Shown here: one piece after another, positions 36,940 through 49,467 of the stretch | Layout of the letters: every line of letters starts with the position of its first letter | Numbering within the stretch: position 1 is the stretch's first letter | DNA from: Podospora pseudocomata | Lineage: Eukaryota > Ascomycota > Sordariomycetes > Sordariales > Podosporaceae | NCBI RefSeq assembly: GCF_035222375.1 | Contig: NC_085891.1 | Location: 2,170,001-2,234,000, forward strand | DNA length: 64,000 nt | Direction: 5' to 3' | The notes under the pieces: generated by a model | Databases searched by the model: none | Told to the model about the DNA's origin: nothing | What the model saw: the letters and a program-made list of their open reading frames with translations, nothing else | Program-made: the position numbers and the translations under genes

Positions 36940-37779
36940 TCACACAGCATACTCAGCCCCCGTCACAGCCAAACTCCTCCTCCTCCCGCCACCACCACCA
37001 CCACCTCCACCACCAACCCCCATCCTCGGCCTAAATCCCCCAGTATCACAAGGCGAAGCAAACCCCCGAGAGTAAGCATAACTCGACCTCCTACCACCCC
37101 GATCCATCACCCAACTAATCGACCTCCTCACCACAGTCTCCAGCTTCGGCTTCGGCTTGGGCCCAACCATACTACAAGCCTCCGTATCCCAACCCCAGTC
37201 TTGATCCCTCCAACCGTCAAACCCATGCTGTTGTTGACCAGCAAGACCACTCCCAGCGGCGGCATCCAGCCCAACCTCCTCATCCCTCGCCGTCCTCCTC
37301 TCCTGCTGCTCCCTCCTCGCCGCGGTGGCACCCACCACCACCGCCCTCCCATGCGCCGAGACCTTCCTCCCCAGCTCCATCAACTCGTATTGCACCGCCT
37401 CTGCAAGATCCTCGCTTGCCTTTCTGACGCGGTTGAGCAGCGACGTTTTCTCGTTCCCGTCTGCGGGTAACGAGGTAGAAGAAGACAGCAAGGGTTCGTG
37501 AGGGAGTGGGCCGCCGCCGAAGGCCGTGTTGAATAGACATGGTGAGGAGGCGCGGCCATGGACGTCGGGTTGGTGGCTGCTGCGGTGGTGACGGCGTTTG
37601 TTGGTTGAGGTGGATACTTGGCGGCGGAGGGCGAGGGCGAGGATGAAGAGGAGGAGGAGGACGAGGGAGAGGATGAAGAGGGCGAGGAGAATGATTTCGA
37701 GGCGGGTGGCGGAGGGGGTGGTGGTGGTGGTGGTGGTTATTTGAGGTTTGGGCTTGGAGGTTGTGAAGAGGGTTTCCAT
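36940..37779 (-). CDS. Single-pass membrane protein of unknown function
   Basis: 279 aa from ATG 37779 (METLFTTSKP). An in-frame ATG at 37968 would add 63 residues rich in His, Pro and Arg that look like translated leader, so I prefer the inner start. After a Thr-rich N-terminus there is one strong hydrophobic segment (about 30-53, LEIILLALFILSLVLLLLFI), then a basic stretch (RRQVSTSTNKRRHHRS), an amphipathic helix (SLLNRVRKASEDLAEAVQYELMEL), and a Gly/Arg-rich C-terminal tail with a polyglycine run. I do not recognise a family. The basic flank suggests the long C-terminal part is cytoplasmic. The codon strand switches from C-rich to G-rich near 37400. Confidence 0.68.
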   Translation of the reverse strand: METLFTTSKPKPQITTTTTTTPSATRLEIILLALFILSLVLLLLFILALALRRQVSTSTNKRRHHRSSHQPDVHGRASSPCLFNTAFGGGPLPHEPLLSSSTSLPADGNEKTSLLNRVRKASEDLAEAVQYELMELGRKVSAHGRAVVVGATAARREQQERRTARDEEVGLDAAAGSGLAGQQQHGFDGWRDQDWGWDTEACSMVGPKPKPKLETVVRRSISWVMDRGGRRSSYAYSRGFASPCDTGGFRPRMGVGGGGGGGGGGRRRSLAVTGAEYAV

Positions 37780-38595
37780 TTTGGGGTTGTGGGGGTAGCG
37801 GGAGAGGGAGTTGGGGCCGAGGCGGGAGTAGAGGGGGTGGTGAGAGTCGAGGTGGGGCGTTATGGTTAGGTTGAGGGGGTGGTGTTGTCGTTTGATACCG
37901 TGCGGAGGCCGGGAGGGCTTCCGGTGGGTGACCAAGCGGGTTGTTGTTGAGGGCAGGACGACATGCATTAGGACTGGGCTAGAGGAGAGGTGTGTTTTGG
38001 TTGTTGAGATGAGTCTAGAGGTAGCGGTCGAAATGCATCAAGGATGTCTGGAGAGTGGTGAGGTCTAGAAGATGGTTAATACTTAGGTATTGAAGAGGTA
38101 GAGGATGGGCATCATGAACAACGTGTTGGACTTATCAAGAACAACAACTTTGTAGCGACATGGCACCGGAAAGCAGCTCGAGGAAGCAGGAAGGGCGTGT
38201 TGCAACATCGACAAATGACAGTCGAAAGTGCAAAATCATGTGCCAGACAGATGATGGCAAGCGCGGCAGGTAGCAAGCGCGGCAGGCAGCAGGAAGGTGT
38301 CATGATATGTCCAAACAGATTTCAAACAATTGTTGAGCTTTTACTGTGTTTTCTGTAGTGCGAGGCGGCCACCAGCGAACTCAAAAAAGCCCACTTCAGC
38401 CCGGTTCAGTCATCAAACCCTTTATCCTGAAATTTGACCAGACCAACAGACCAACTTGCCAAAGACATATCGATATATATACCAGATTCCTTTGTGTTTC
38501 CAATGCAGTCATTCACATCGTATCCCATATACTTTCATTCCAACAATACACACAAGCCCCCCCAAGGGAACAAACGACATCTCCAACTTTTGGCC
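37780..38595. other. Intergenic region between two leftward genes
   Basis: Holds the promoter and leader of the membrane protein gene and the 3' end of the Smr gene. Includes a 16-bp tandem duplication at 38257-38288 (GCAAGCGCGGCAGGYA twice, one mismatch). No gene seen. Confidence 0.5.
38257..38288. repeat. 16-bp tandem duplication
   Basis: Two head-to-tail copies of a GCAAGCGCGGCAGG-type unit differing at one base, in non-coding DNA. Confidence 0.85.
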
Positions 38596-39417
38596 CTACA
38601 TAAGCGTACAACAGGCCTTGATACAGCCGAAGATGCCATCGTCCTCCGGCTCTTCAGGGCGTTGTGGACGCTGGGGCTGTTCTGGCCGGGGCCGATGCGG
38701 TCTCTTCTGAGGACGGCTGTGCGACTGGTGCCCATCTGGCTGTGGGGGCAGAGGGGGAGGAGCCTCGACACGGTTGCCACCGAGATCAACATAGATACGC
38801 CCCTCGTTTTCCTCTGTGGCATAGTCTAGACCGAGTTCTCGGCAGAGCTGCTCAACACGCGGCTTAATCTTTCGGACCCCCCCAGTTGAGTGATTGCCCT
38901 TCCCGACAATGACGTGCAAGTGGGACTGACCGCGAGCCTGAGCATCACGGATTCTGGCTTCAAGGATATCCTCTGCCTCTTCAACAAACAGACCATGCAA
39001 GTCGATGGTATCCTCAGCTATCCGGCCCATGGCGTTGTTCTCCCGGAAGATGAATTCGGCAGCCTGTTTGTTATACTCGGCCTGCTTCGCTTGATGGCGT
39101 TTGCCCTCGTTCGACAAAGACTTTGCCTCGGCGCCATCCCCACGCTCATATGCTTCATGAGCCTGCCATCGTCAATGTGGTTAGTGAGATTCTACTGCGA
39201 GATAGGAGGACAACCCGTACCCGATCAAAGCATGACTTCTTCTTCTCTGCCTCTGCCCGAGCCAGATCTCTCAAACGATCATACTCTTCCTCCAACTCTA
39301 CACTGGTCCTGTGGTTGAACGCTGTTTATACACATTAGACCCGAGTACACCGCAATTGTTTACGAAGGGCATACCATGACCTCCGAGACGCTCTAGCGGA
39401 ATAGCGGACGACGCCAT
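38596..39417 (-). CDS. DUF1771-Smr domain protein with C-terminal CaaX box
   Basis: Exons on the minus strand: 39417-39375, 39321-39221, 39162-38596, giving 236 aa. Residues about 18-85 form the helical DUF1771 region (EEEYDRLRDLARAEAEKKKS, AHEAYERGDGAEAKSLSNEG). Then comes an Smr domain (about 84-165) with the DLHGLFVEEAEDIL and VGKGNHSTGGVRKIKP signatures; Smr domains bind or cut nucleic acid, and related proteins act in no-go mRNA decay. A Pro/Gln/Arg linker leads to GCIKACCTLM. CTLM at the very end fits a farnesylation CaaX box, with two further Cys just before it that could be palmitoylated, implying membrane anchoring. Introns of 53 and 58 nt; the second has CACTAAC. The function in fungi is not established. 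Confidence 0.9.
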
Positions 39418-42400
39418 GTCGTCGTTTTATGCCACTATTCAGGTTATAGTAACAAGGCTGGCTCGCGAGGCTGCCAGGGTTATCGAAACTGGAGTCTTTT
39501 ACAGAGGATTGTTCTTGTGGAACATCAACAACCGAAGTGATCACCAACTGAAGTGCTGGGGACCCTAGTCTCTATCAGGCATTGAGCGGTGTGGCGCGTA
39601 AGAGTGCCAAGAACGAGGCCCGCTGTGAGAGGCGCTGAACGGAGATCGTACAGGCTCAGATGATGGCGGGGAGCCACACATCGCGTGAGAGCTGCAGGTT
39701 CATCCCATATCGACCGCCTTCCCTTCAGCTTGAGCATAGCGCGTCGGTCATGGGCAAAGAGTCTTCAAGGCCCTTACAACACTGTTTCTGAAAGTCAATG
39801 AAACGAGAAACCCAACACTCGCAACCGTCACTTCCCTTGTTCTTGGGTTGATATCTGACAAGAATAACCTGGAAAATCGAGCCCCTATTTCCCACGCCTC
39901 TTCCTTGTTTGCCACGCCGCAGCCTTCATCCCATCACGAAAAGGACCGCTTTGACCAGTTCTTCCCGAGGTCTCCACGAATGTCAGCTTCTAGAAGATTG
40001 CTTCTTTGATCTTAGCGTCTGATACTGCCAGCGCCAACCGGAAATGGGATGCTGGGGTCTTGGGATGCGAAATTAATTTAAAGCTGGCTCGGCAGCTGGG
40101 CGGCTCAACCTTTCATGCATCTAAACGGAATATCAATGGGCGCCTCGCACGCTGGCCCTGTGGAAAGCTTCGAAAGGCGTTCGCCAACCAGCACGAAAAG
40201 AAATAACTTGAACCATGGTGCAAAACGCAGATTCCGGGTAGCTGGTAACAACGGCTTTTTTTTTTTTTTTTTGCAGCGGCACAGGCGGTCACGCCGGCGG
40301 CCAGGCTCTTGTCAGCTGAAGTTACATTTCGCAATTGCGGGAGGCGGCGGGGATCTTTCGTGCAGCAGAAGCAAGTTGGTTGACGATGGAACCCTCCATG
40401 ACATCCTCGCATTTCTCCATCGTGGAGGTCGAATCAGCGTGCTGTTCCTCACATCTGCCCAGGCACCAAAGGAGTGGAGCAGCAGCTTTTCTCTCTCAGG
40501 GGATTGGCTCTGTTGTTTTTTTTCATGATCCACAGACCACGCGGTTGGCGGGCTCCAATCTAGGTAGTCGATTGTAGTAGTTCCACCCAGCGCAGGTCTG
40601 AGGGCTTCCTAGACCTGCTGGATCTTTTAATTGCAGACAATTTCCAGCGATCGGGAATTTGATAGCAACCATACCTAGCCAGCTTTTCGATTTTCGTCCC
40701 AGGAAAGATGTAGAATAGGGGCCTTGTTTGTTGTGTCCATCACGGCATTCATGCATGGCAACGTCGATAGGCAGAGGATACTGCGGCTTTCTCTATCGCG
40801 ATCATGAGAGAGCGGACACCTGCAGCAAGAGGGGTGTCGATCACATAAGCGGGGTGCCAGGGGGTTGCTAACTTCTTGCGGCAACGAAAGATACCGCAAG
40901 GATTATCGTACAATGGATATGTGCATATCCAGGCCACTACTATCGGCCTCGATCCGTCGCATTGTGTTTTGCCATTTCGTCATAGGGGTTTAGGTTGTTG
41001 CCATACAAGGTGCTACGAGATACAACATGGCGGCAGAGCAACCGGAACACATCTCGTCAATGGGCTTGGGATGGCGCTGCGAACGGCTGCAGATATGGCT
41101 GTTGTACCTATTCAACGCTGTTGGCCACAGACGATTGACGGACGATTGCCTGTCGCGTAGTTGAATGTTCGGCTAATTATGGCAATGTTTCAAAAGATTG
41201 CATTGACTGAGGTACAGTTTTGTAGTAGATTGGAAAGGTGTTTTGGTGTGCACGGATGATGACGATGTTGTAGAGGAGGGCACGCAACGTTCCAGAAGGG
41301 AAAGGAGGTTGGGACAACCATATATATATATATATATATATATATCGTGGTATCTCATTTGGACCTTCACAGCCGGGAGGGAACAGTGCCATGGGGGCGG
41401 GTTTGTTGTGGAAGCATGAAAGAAGGTTTTGTTTTTGATTATGGTATTACCACCCACCTGGGTAACTACTCGACCCTTTTTCTGGTGTTGCAAAAGCGGT
41501 GAAGAGCGCGCGCTTCCTTACCTTACTTGCATAAACCTCGCGAGCAGCAGCAGGCCGCGATTCAGTATTCACGCAAGCAAATGAATTGGACATGACGCCG
41601 GCGGTACTCCCTGGCGGCCGGGCGAAGTGGTCTACCGTCTTTATAAAAATGACGGGCAGTCCGTGGTCACGGACGGGCCCGGTGGTTTTTTTGTCGTATG
41701 GTTTTTGGAGATTTGTATCCACTGTTCTCCATTGGGACCTGGATTGGGGGTGGATGTGGAAGATTAACAGATGCAGGTTGCAGGTATCGAGGCACTGGGG
41801 ATTATGCGACGATGATGGGCAGGCAGGCACTCCGGAGTTTTTTTGTTCATTCCTGCGGTTTGAGAGACAACTTTGACAACGGAAAATGCGGAAGTGGGAT
41901 GGATGATGGGCTTTGATGTAAGGGGAGCTGTTTGTTTGGCTGGCGATCTGCTAATAAGCTCAGAGACGGAGATGTCTCAGACATTGGCGATCAACGTTTT
42001 CTGCCGTGTTTGGCTTTGTTGATGTTGATAGTTTTTTAATTCATTTTTATTTTTTGCCAGCTCAGAGGTTATGATAAACCAGACCTGACAACAATGGATG
42101 GTGGCCTTGTAACAGTACGGGGGCAAAACACCCAGCTCGATGATGGTCGATCTGGAACTCGGCTCTCGGGAAGCCAGGCGATTGGGGGCTTGGAGGGGGT
42201 GTTTCAAGACCACTCAAAGGAGGGGTCAATAGGGCGGCAGTAGGGAAAGGCGAACTGCTGGTGGAGATGCGGGAAACAAAGGAGATGGTGATTGAGTTGG
42301 GGCTGTCACGGTAATATATCAGTTTCGCCATCGATGGGGCCGATTTCTTTTCTTTTTTTGTCTCGGTCTGAGAAAGACCTTCCAACAAACTGTCACGGGG

Positions 42401-43716
42401 TTGTCGTGATGATGCTACTGTAGGTGTATGCTAGCCCCGGTAGATAGATAAAAATCCCATCATCTGCGAATTGTTTCGGCTAATGGCGCCGTCTCTCACT
42501 AGCGGGCGCCACTCCACTGCCCAGTGCCTTGTGCTACCAGGGGTTGCTCTTTCGGGAAGCCCAAAAGACCATTTTGATCGAAGGAGGTCTCGGTCAAATG
42601 CGCGCCTCCAGGCGATCTCTTGAGCGGGCAGCCTCAGAGCAGGCTGGGATGCGAAGCCGAGAAGCGAGAAAAGACATCGATGAGGCGGTGGAAGGCGTAG
42701 AACAACAGGTAGCAGCATCAGTAATTCAGTATCATCAGGGTTGCCGGCTTCAGACTGGACAGGGGGTCAGGGGGCCGGCTCCTCAGGGGGGGATCTTTAT
42801 TTTTTCTGGCTGCTTGCTTGCCAAAGGGAACAATGTCCGGGCTCTGGCCAGTTAGGGATCTTGGGGGGCCCCATAATTCCTGCAAGCTCCGAAGAAAAAA
42901 TTCGCTGCCATTGGCTGGGCTACTGGTCCCCCCCGAATTGCAGCGTGCATGGCTCCGCGTTTCCTTCACATTAACAGAACCAACCCTCCCACTCTCCTCC
43001 TCTTCCTTTGACCTCCGGCTCACACCCTCCCGCGATCCTGATTCCTGAGTTGAGCAGCACACAGCAAGGCCAACCCGCCCTTTCTGTCTGACTGCCGAAC
43101 CCGACCCCCGACTCGAACAACCATCGCGGCGTGTTGTTTTCCATCAGCCTTTTCCCTTTCCTTCATTAACAACCAAAGTCCTAATAGCCGTTCGATTGAC
43201 GGTTTGCCGGTTGTCCGGAAACAATAGTGAGTGAAGCCTCCCACACACACCCACACACACCGCACCCCCAAACCCCCAAAACGGCTTTTCCCCAGGACAG
43301 CCAGCAAGCAAGCCTTTCTTCTGCCACACACCAAGGGTTCTCGTGGCGCTCCATCAAAGCGACTCTGTCCCGACGTCGAATTGAATTGCGAATCGTGTAA
43401 ACATCGAAGGGTTATCCATCGCTGTCGCTGTCGAGAGGGAGAGAGGCGGGCTTTGTCATCGCGGGAAGGTGGCAGAGGACAAGAGGGAGTTGACGGCGAC
43501 GAAAAATCGGCCGATCGGCCCTGCCCAGCCCAGAGAGGTCGCGATCCCAGACCAAACGCGCGACCGTAAAATCATCATCTCAACTCTCGACGACTGGATA
43601 GACTAACGCGTGGTGTTTTCTTCCCATCAGCAGACCGCTTCGTTCGAATTAATATCCCCCGATTGAAAACATACCTTCTTTTTTTGATCAGATTTGTCAT
43701 CGACATCTAAGCCAAG
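39418..43716. other. Long intergenic region upstream of gna-1
   Basis: 4.3 kb between divergent genes, holding the Smr gene promoter and the gna-1 promoter and long leader. Contains a T16 run (40257-40272), a (TA)n tract (41320-41345) and short CA runs at 43243-43260. Open frames of about 100-140 codons are present on both strands but show no domain. Confidence 0.5.
41320..41345. repeat. (TA)13 microsatellite
   Basis: Alternating TA over about 26 bp in non-coding DNA. Confidence 0.9.
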
Positions 43717-45031
43717 ATGGGTTGCGGAATGAGCACAGAGGAGAAGGAGGGCAAGGCCCGGAACGAGGAGATTGAGAACCAGTTGAAGAGGGATCGGATG
43801 CAGCAGCGCAATGAGATCAAGATGTTGCTTCTGGGTGAGTTTTTATCGTCTCCGCGGCGGGTCCTTATGTGGCCCATTGTTCGCTGAGTCGTCGTCCCGT
43901 CGGCCAATGGCGCCAGGGACGCTGGCGAGGTGCCCTGTTATTAGTACCCCCCGGGGGCTAACCATCAATCGCAGGTGCTGGTGAATCCGGAAAGTCAACT
44001 ATTTTGAAGCAGATGAAGCTGATCCATGAGGGCGGCTACTCGCGCGACGAGCGCGAGTCCTTCAAGGAGATCATCTTCAGCAACACTGTCCAGTCGATGC
44101 GCGTCATTCTCGAGGCGATGGAGTCATTGGAGTTGCCATTGGCCGATGCCCGCATGGAGTACCACGTCCAGACCATCTTCATGCAACCAGCTCAGATTGA
44201 GGGAGATGTCCTTCCCCCAGAGGTTGGCAATGCCATTGAGGCTTTGTGGAGAGATGCCGGTGTCCAGAGCTGCTTCAAGCGCTCAAGAGAGTATCAGCTC
44301 AACGACTCTGCCAGATAGTAGGTTTCTTTGTGCTTGCAAATGTGCTGTGCAATCATTGTTAACCCATTCACTCCAGCTACTTTGACAACATCGCCCGTAT
44401 CGCCGCCCCCGACTACATGCCCAACGACCAGGATGTCCTTCGGTCCCGTGTCAAGACTACTGGTATCACGGAGACGACTTTCATTATTGGTGAGCTCACG
44501 TACAGGATGTTCGATGTCGGCGGTCAAAGATCAGAACGTAAGAAGTGGATTCACTGCTTCGAGAACGTCACGACCATCCTGTTCCTCGTCGCTATCTCCG
44601 AGTACGATCAGCTCCTGTTTGAGGATGAGACGGTCAACCGCATGCAAGAAGCTCTCACGCTCTTCGACTCCATCTGCAACTCCAGGTGGTTCATCAAGAC
44701 CTCGATCATTCTCTTCCTCAACAAGATCGACAGGTTTAAGGAGAAGCTCCCTGTCAGCCCAATGAAGAACTACTTCCCCGACTACGAGGGTGGTGATGAC
44801 TACGGCCAGGCTTGCGACTACATCCTCAACCGTTTCGTGTCCCTGAACCAGCACGAGAGCAAGCAAATCTACACACATTTTACTTGCGCCACGGACACAA
44901 CGCAAATCCGCTTCGTGATGGCTGCTGTGAATGGTAAGCTTGTTCATTTTTCACGTCCGGGTGCCAACTAGGTGCTAACTGTCACAGATATCATCATCCA
45001 GGAGAACCTCCGCCTCTGCGGTCTCATCTGA
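43717..45031 (+). CDS. gna-1: Heterotrimeric G-protein alpha subunit, group I (G-alpha-i type)
   Basis: GTP-binding transducer that couples seven-helix receptors to adenylate cyclase at the plasma membrane. Exons 43717-43834, 43975-44317, 44377-44933, 44988-45031 give 353 aa, the length of Neurospora GNA-1. Visible marks: MGCGMS for N-myristoylation at Gly2 and palmitoylation at Cys3; P-loop GAGESGKS (40-47); switch [10 protein letters not shown]; switch [14 protein letters not shown] with the catalytic Gln; FLNKIDRF (NKXD); and TCATDT. The C-terminal CGLI has the Cys at position -4 that pertussis toxin modifies in G-alpha-i proteins. The three introns (140, 59, 54 nt) all have GT-AG ends and TAAC branches. 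The last exon codes only 14 residues. Confidence 0.98.
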
Positions 45032-45985
45032 TAGCAGATCGGATGACGACTGGACTCGTCGGACGCAACACCATGCTGTCCGCCAGAGATCAGTCACACT
45101 TCATGGCACTCGGCCGACCATCGAATATACCCCACCGACCCTGATGTGAAACGGCGCGTACCATGAAGCTTATTCGCCCCCCACAACTGATCCTACCCTC
45201 CTACCTCCCAGCATTCTCCAATCCTCATCGCTCTTGACCTTGTCACTTCACCAGGTCTCCCCTTTATTTGTTAGCCACTGGAGAAAAGTCGGGGATGGCG
45301 ATCCCCGATGTATGAATCGTATTGCGTGTATCTCCAACACAACGAAAGAGAGGTTTAGGGAGAGAGCAGCAGACGTTTTTTGTGGTCGAAAAAGAAACCG
45401 GAATCTGGTTTTGGGGGGGGAACAGGGGAAGGGATACATATGTTGTTTAATCATGATGTCGTTTTTATTTTCCTTTTTTACTTTTCATCTCATTTTATCC
45501 TGTCTGCGCTGGTTCTCTCTATTTCTCTCTCTTTCTCTCTCACTCTCTACCTCTCACTCTGAAAAGAAAAATCACTCTCTGACTTGTCTGTCTGTTGTTG
45601 AACTCTATATGATTTTTTGTTCTACAAAGTCAAATGGAAAAACACAACGGTCCATGTCAACACACACTCTCTCTCCCTTCACACTGCCCCCCTCCGTTCC
45701 AATCGAAATGCTGGACGACCGTTACGACTATACTACTTCTATGCAATGGATGAGTGTGGGGGATGGATGAGGGATGGATGATGGGATGGCTTGGTTGGGG
45801 TGGGGGTTGATTGATGAGTGGGAGACGGACAGAGAGAGGAGGGGAGGGGAGGGGAGGGGATTGAGAAGCAGAGAGGAGGATGAGGGTTGGAGGAGGGGAG
45901 GGGAGGGGAGGGGAGATGATATACCACCGTGCTAACTGCGCATTTTCCTCTTTTTTCTGTTGTTTCTTTTTTCTACTTTTTATTG

Positions 45986-45986
<1 letters not shown>

Positions 45987-46023
<37 letters not shown>

Positions 46024-46036
46024 ACTCACTCTCTCT
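45987..46036. repeat. CT-rich microsatellite
   Basis: About 50 bp of mostly alternating CT with two TTC/CAC interruptions, about 950 bp after the gna-1 stop codon. Confidence 0.9.
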
Positions 46037-46183
46037 GTTACTCTGCCCGTTTTCTGTTTCTTTTGAACAGAAGAGGAGAGAGTTTTTCTTTTTCAGGTTG
46101 TTAAATATTTGGAGCAATGGGTGGGCGGAGTGTTTTGTTGTTAGGGGGGGAAGGTATTTAGGTAGTTTTCTCGAGAGATGTGT

Positions 46184-46185
46184 AG

Positions 46186-46219
<34 letters not shown>
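46184..46219. repeat. (TTG)12 microsatellite
   Basis: Twelve TTG units in non-coding DNA; the same unit occurs within two genes of this window as Gln or Asn codons. Confidence 0.9.
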
Positions 46220-46774
46220 GTATGTGTAGTTTGGGGGAGGAGGGGAGGGGGTGGAGGGCCGGTGAATTGAATGGGTGTTTTTCTGAATACCGTATCTGCT
46301 TGTTGAGTTGGTGACTGAACATATCCGTATGACTGAACAAGTTTGAGATGAGTGATAAAGCAAACGTTTGACGGAAGGAGTTGTTGGTTGTCATGAGCAA
46401 GACATGACAATGCCAGTGACACGCGGTCTAGTAGCAAACTGCTGATGACTAGGTATAGACGAGAAGTGCTGTCTAGATGATTCCAGCAGGATCCTAGCTA
46501 ATATTATTGCCGGCAACACCGAAACAGAGGCTGCGTGACAGTGTTGATCTCAACACTCGTTTTTGTACTGGCGACACATGGTAGGTATATTGACTCCTTG
46601 CACAGCCATTGCAGACATTTACGTCATTCCTCCTTTAGAATGGTGATTATTTTCAATTTGGAGTTGTATGGTGTTTTTCGCAGTGGGAAAACGGGACGTG
46701 GGATAAGGTGTGATTCCTCGGTACTTACAGTAGATGATGGGGGATGAAACACGGGGGTGGGAACACCATACCAC

Positions 46775-46805
46775 ATCACACCACACCACACCACACCACA
46801 CCATA
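46775..46805. repeat. CCACA pentanucleotide array
   Basis: About five to six tandem CACCA/CCACA units with CATACCA ends, in non-coding DNA. Confidence 0.85.
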
Positions 46806-48545
46806 CCACCTTTAGTTTTGGGGGGTCAAAAAGGCATGGAAAGGTGAGGCAGTAGCGAGTGTTTCGATTTGTGGATCTGGTCATAAAAGGGTGATATAAA
46901 CAGGGAGGATGTACATCATGTGACTTTTACATTCCTGTAACGGGGTGCTGGAGGCGGTGAAAGATTATATGTGAGTGATATGTTCTAAGGGTGTTGTTTA
47001 GTAGTGGCACAGCTAAGCCAGCCTTGTGCATATTGGGGATTATGCCGTCGGGCTTTTGCTACCTACAAGGTAGGTTTTGGTACCGAACAGTGACTTTCAG
47101 CAGAGGGTAAAAGCGGCTGGAGATCTGGCTTTAGTCACTTTACTAGATTTGTTTCCAGTTCTCAGACTGCATTTTCTTCTCAACGAATAGGATGGATTGT
47201 TACTCGCGACGATCCCCCCGAGGCGCTGAATGGAACCTATAGACAGAGCGACATCATTGGAGGACAGAAAGCGGCTCAGCACCACCATCCAGTGATCCCA
47301 CGGTTACAGTTAGATTGACCCAGGACCTACATGACCCCAAAACCGGACCTGCAGGAGACATCTGCTAAGCAACCGCCGCTGACATGCTTCACTGTAACGT
47401 GGCAATGGACGGTGAACGTAAAAATAGTCGGTTGATCATTCACACAAGCAATATGTTGACAGAACAAACTTGCTTTCATTGCTCCTTGTCAAATTAGAAA
47501 CACCCCTATCACTCACTCTCCTCTCCTGCCCCCGGTTCCAGTCTGGCCGGTTACAGCACAAGAGACAGAGAACAAGCAGTAGCAACATACAAAAAGCCTC
47601 CCACAAATCCCGTCAACAGTTTGGTTGTCTGCCCATCTCCAGTGACGTCAATCTGTGTCCCCTTTTCCGCTCTTTTGTTGACCGGGTGATATGGGCTCAA
47701 AAGTTGTAAAATCGTGCCACCAACCCTGCGATATATGTGCAATCACCTCCTCTCTGGAAATACCCCACCACTTCCTGCCCGTACAATATCATGCATCTCC
47801 TAGCCATACCAGAGTAACACGATACATCCCCAGAGCAAATAGAGCAATATCATTTTTATCCAGCCTCAAACTCAACCTTACACAACAGGACAGGGGGTGG
47901 GTGGGAAAACAGACAGAAACTCAAGGGCTATCAGTATGTTGGGGTTACAAAAGTTGTGAAAACATGAAATTAGAAAAGAAAACATCGCACGTGTCAGTGG
48001 TTCTGTGTAATCTGTGTATTACAAAGTTCATAAAAAAAACCCTCGTCTGGCTCGAAAAGAAAAAAAGCGAGCAGGCGGGTGGGAAAAGGGGCAAAGAGGG
48101 AGATAAAAGACTTTTTATATTGTGACCAAGTCAGGTTATCGTCTTCCTCCTTGCGGTGATTTCAGTGAAAGGGAAAAAAAGAGGGGGTATCGATTTGCAT
48201 CCATTCCGAAAGAAAAAGAAATAAAGAAACTCCGGAGTGCTCTGGCCTCCTCGAGCTCTTGTCCTTCGAGGAGGAGGAACGAAAAAAGAAACCTCCTCTT
48301 GCCTGGCCGAATAGACCAGCACGGTCTTGTGTCTTGTGATGGTGATATCCAGTACCGAGAAAGCGTTGCGAGGGGGAGGGGCTAAAAGTGTGGGTTGATA
48401 CTGTGACTTCGATACTCCGAATTTCTGGCGGTGTGGCGGTTATCAGTGGTATAGATATGGTGAAACCCCCCCCCCTCAAGTGATGATTCGATGGCAAGCC
48501 GCTTGTGGCTTGCGGTGTAAAGCGTAGACAGGACGGCCGTTATTT

Positions 48546-49425
48546 CTAGGCACTGCCGTCATCGCCCATGCCATGTTGGCCAGCACCAATTTGATTCCCC
48601 GCTCCTCCTGGCTGGCTTTGACTTGCGGTGGCCTCTTCGTACTCAGCATATTGAAGGGCCAACTGCTTGGCCGTGATCTCGAGCTGCCAATACAAACGTG
48701 TCGCACGATCAGCCGACCTCACTTCGTTCATGGCTTTGCTCACGAGCTGTTGGAGTATTGGGTTGTTGTTAATAGACGGAACGCCTCCTCCGCCAAAATT
48801 CATAGCTTGCATGGCATTGGAGTGAGCGGGGGGCAATAGAGAATGGGCCGGGGTGAAGCGGTAGCTGGGATCCGCAGGTAAAGCCGCACTTGTCGGCGGC
48901 ATGATGCCCGCATGCTGGGCCATGGGTTGCTGAGTGCGAGTTTCTGTCTTTCGTCAGTATGAAATTCAAGGGCGATCACGATGAAAGGGGCATACCGTGG
49001 AAACTGCATCTAGCGCCGCTGGCATTGAACCAACAGTTGGCACAGCTGCCACACATTTGGCCATCTACCACTACACACACGCTCCACGGGCCGTGGCCTT
49101 TGTGGCAGTTCTTGCACGGTTGTGGAGCAAGAGTGCCCGAAATATGAGCAAAAAGCGCTTCCACATTACTCCGCCGATTCAAATTGAGCTGTTGCTCTGG
49201 TCGACGTTGAGTAGCAAGACGTCTACCGGGCTCACGGGCCAACCGTTTCGCCAGGGCGCTCTCGACACTAAGGTTCTGGTAGCCAGACTCGCGGGCAAGT
49301 TCCTCTGTGATCCCCACGATTTGAGGCTCCATCGACTGGTGAGAGGGTTGCATCTGCTGGGGAGGACCCATCTGGGCTTGGGGCTGCTGCTGATGCTGCT
49401 GCTGGTGTTGCTGCTGCTGGTGTTG

Positions 49426-49467
<42 letters not shown>

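Larger units (their letters stand above)
45032..48545. other. Convergent intergenic region rich in simple repeats
   Basis: Lies between gna-1 and the DUF3716 gene, which converge. It holds CT-rich tracts (45510-45560, 45987-46036), GGGGA arrays (45838-45863 and 45893-45914), a (TTG)12 run (46184-46219), a CCACA array (46775-46805), and runs of C (48467-48475). I see no supported gene; open frames over the repeats are artefacts. Confidence 0.55.

Noticed and set aside
36940-37968. Longer 342-aa start for the membrane protein
   Set aside because: The extra 63 residues are His/Pro/Arg-rich and look like translated leader; the inner ATG directly precedes the Thr-rich start and membrane helix. 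Not excluded.
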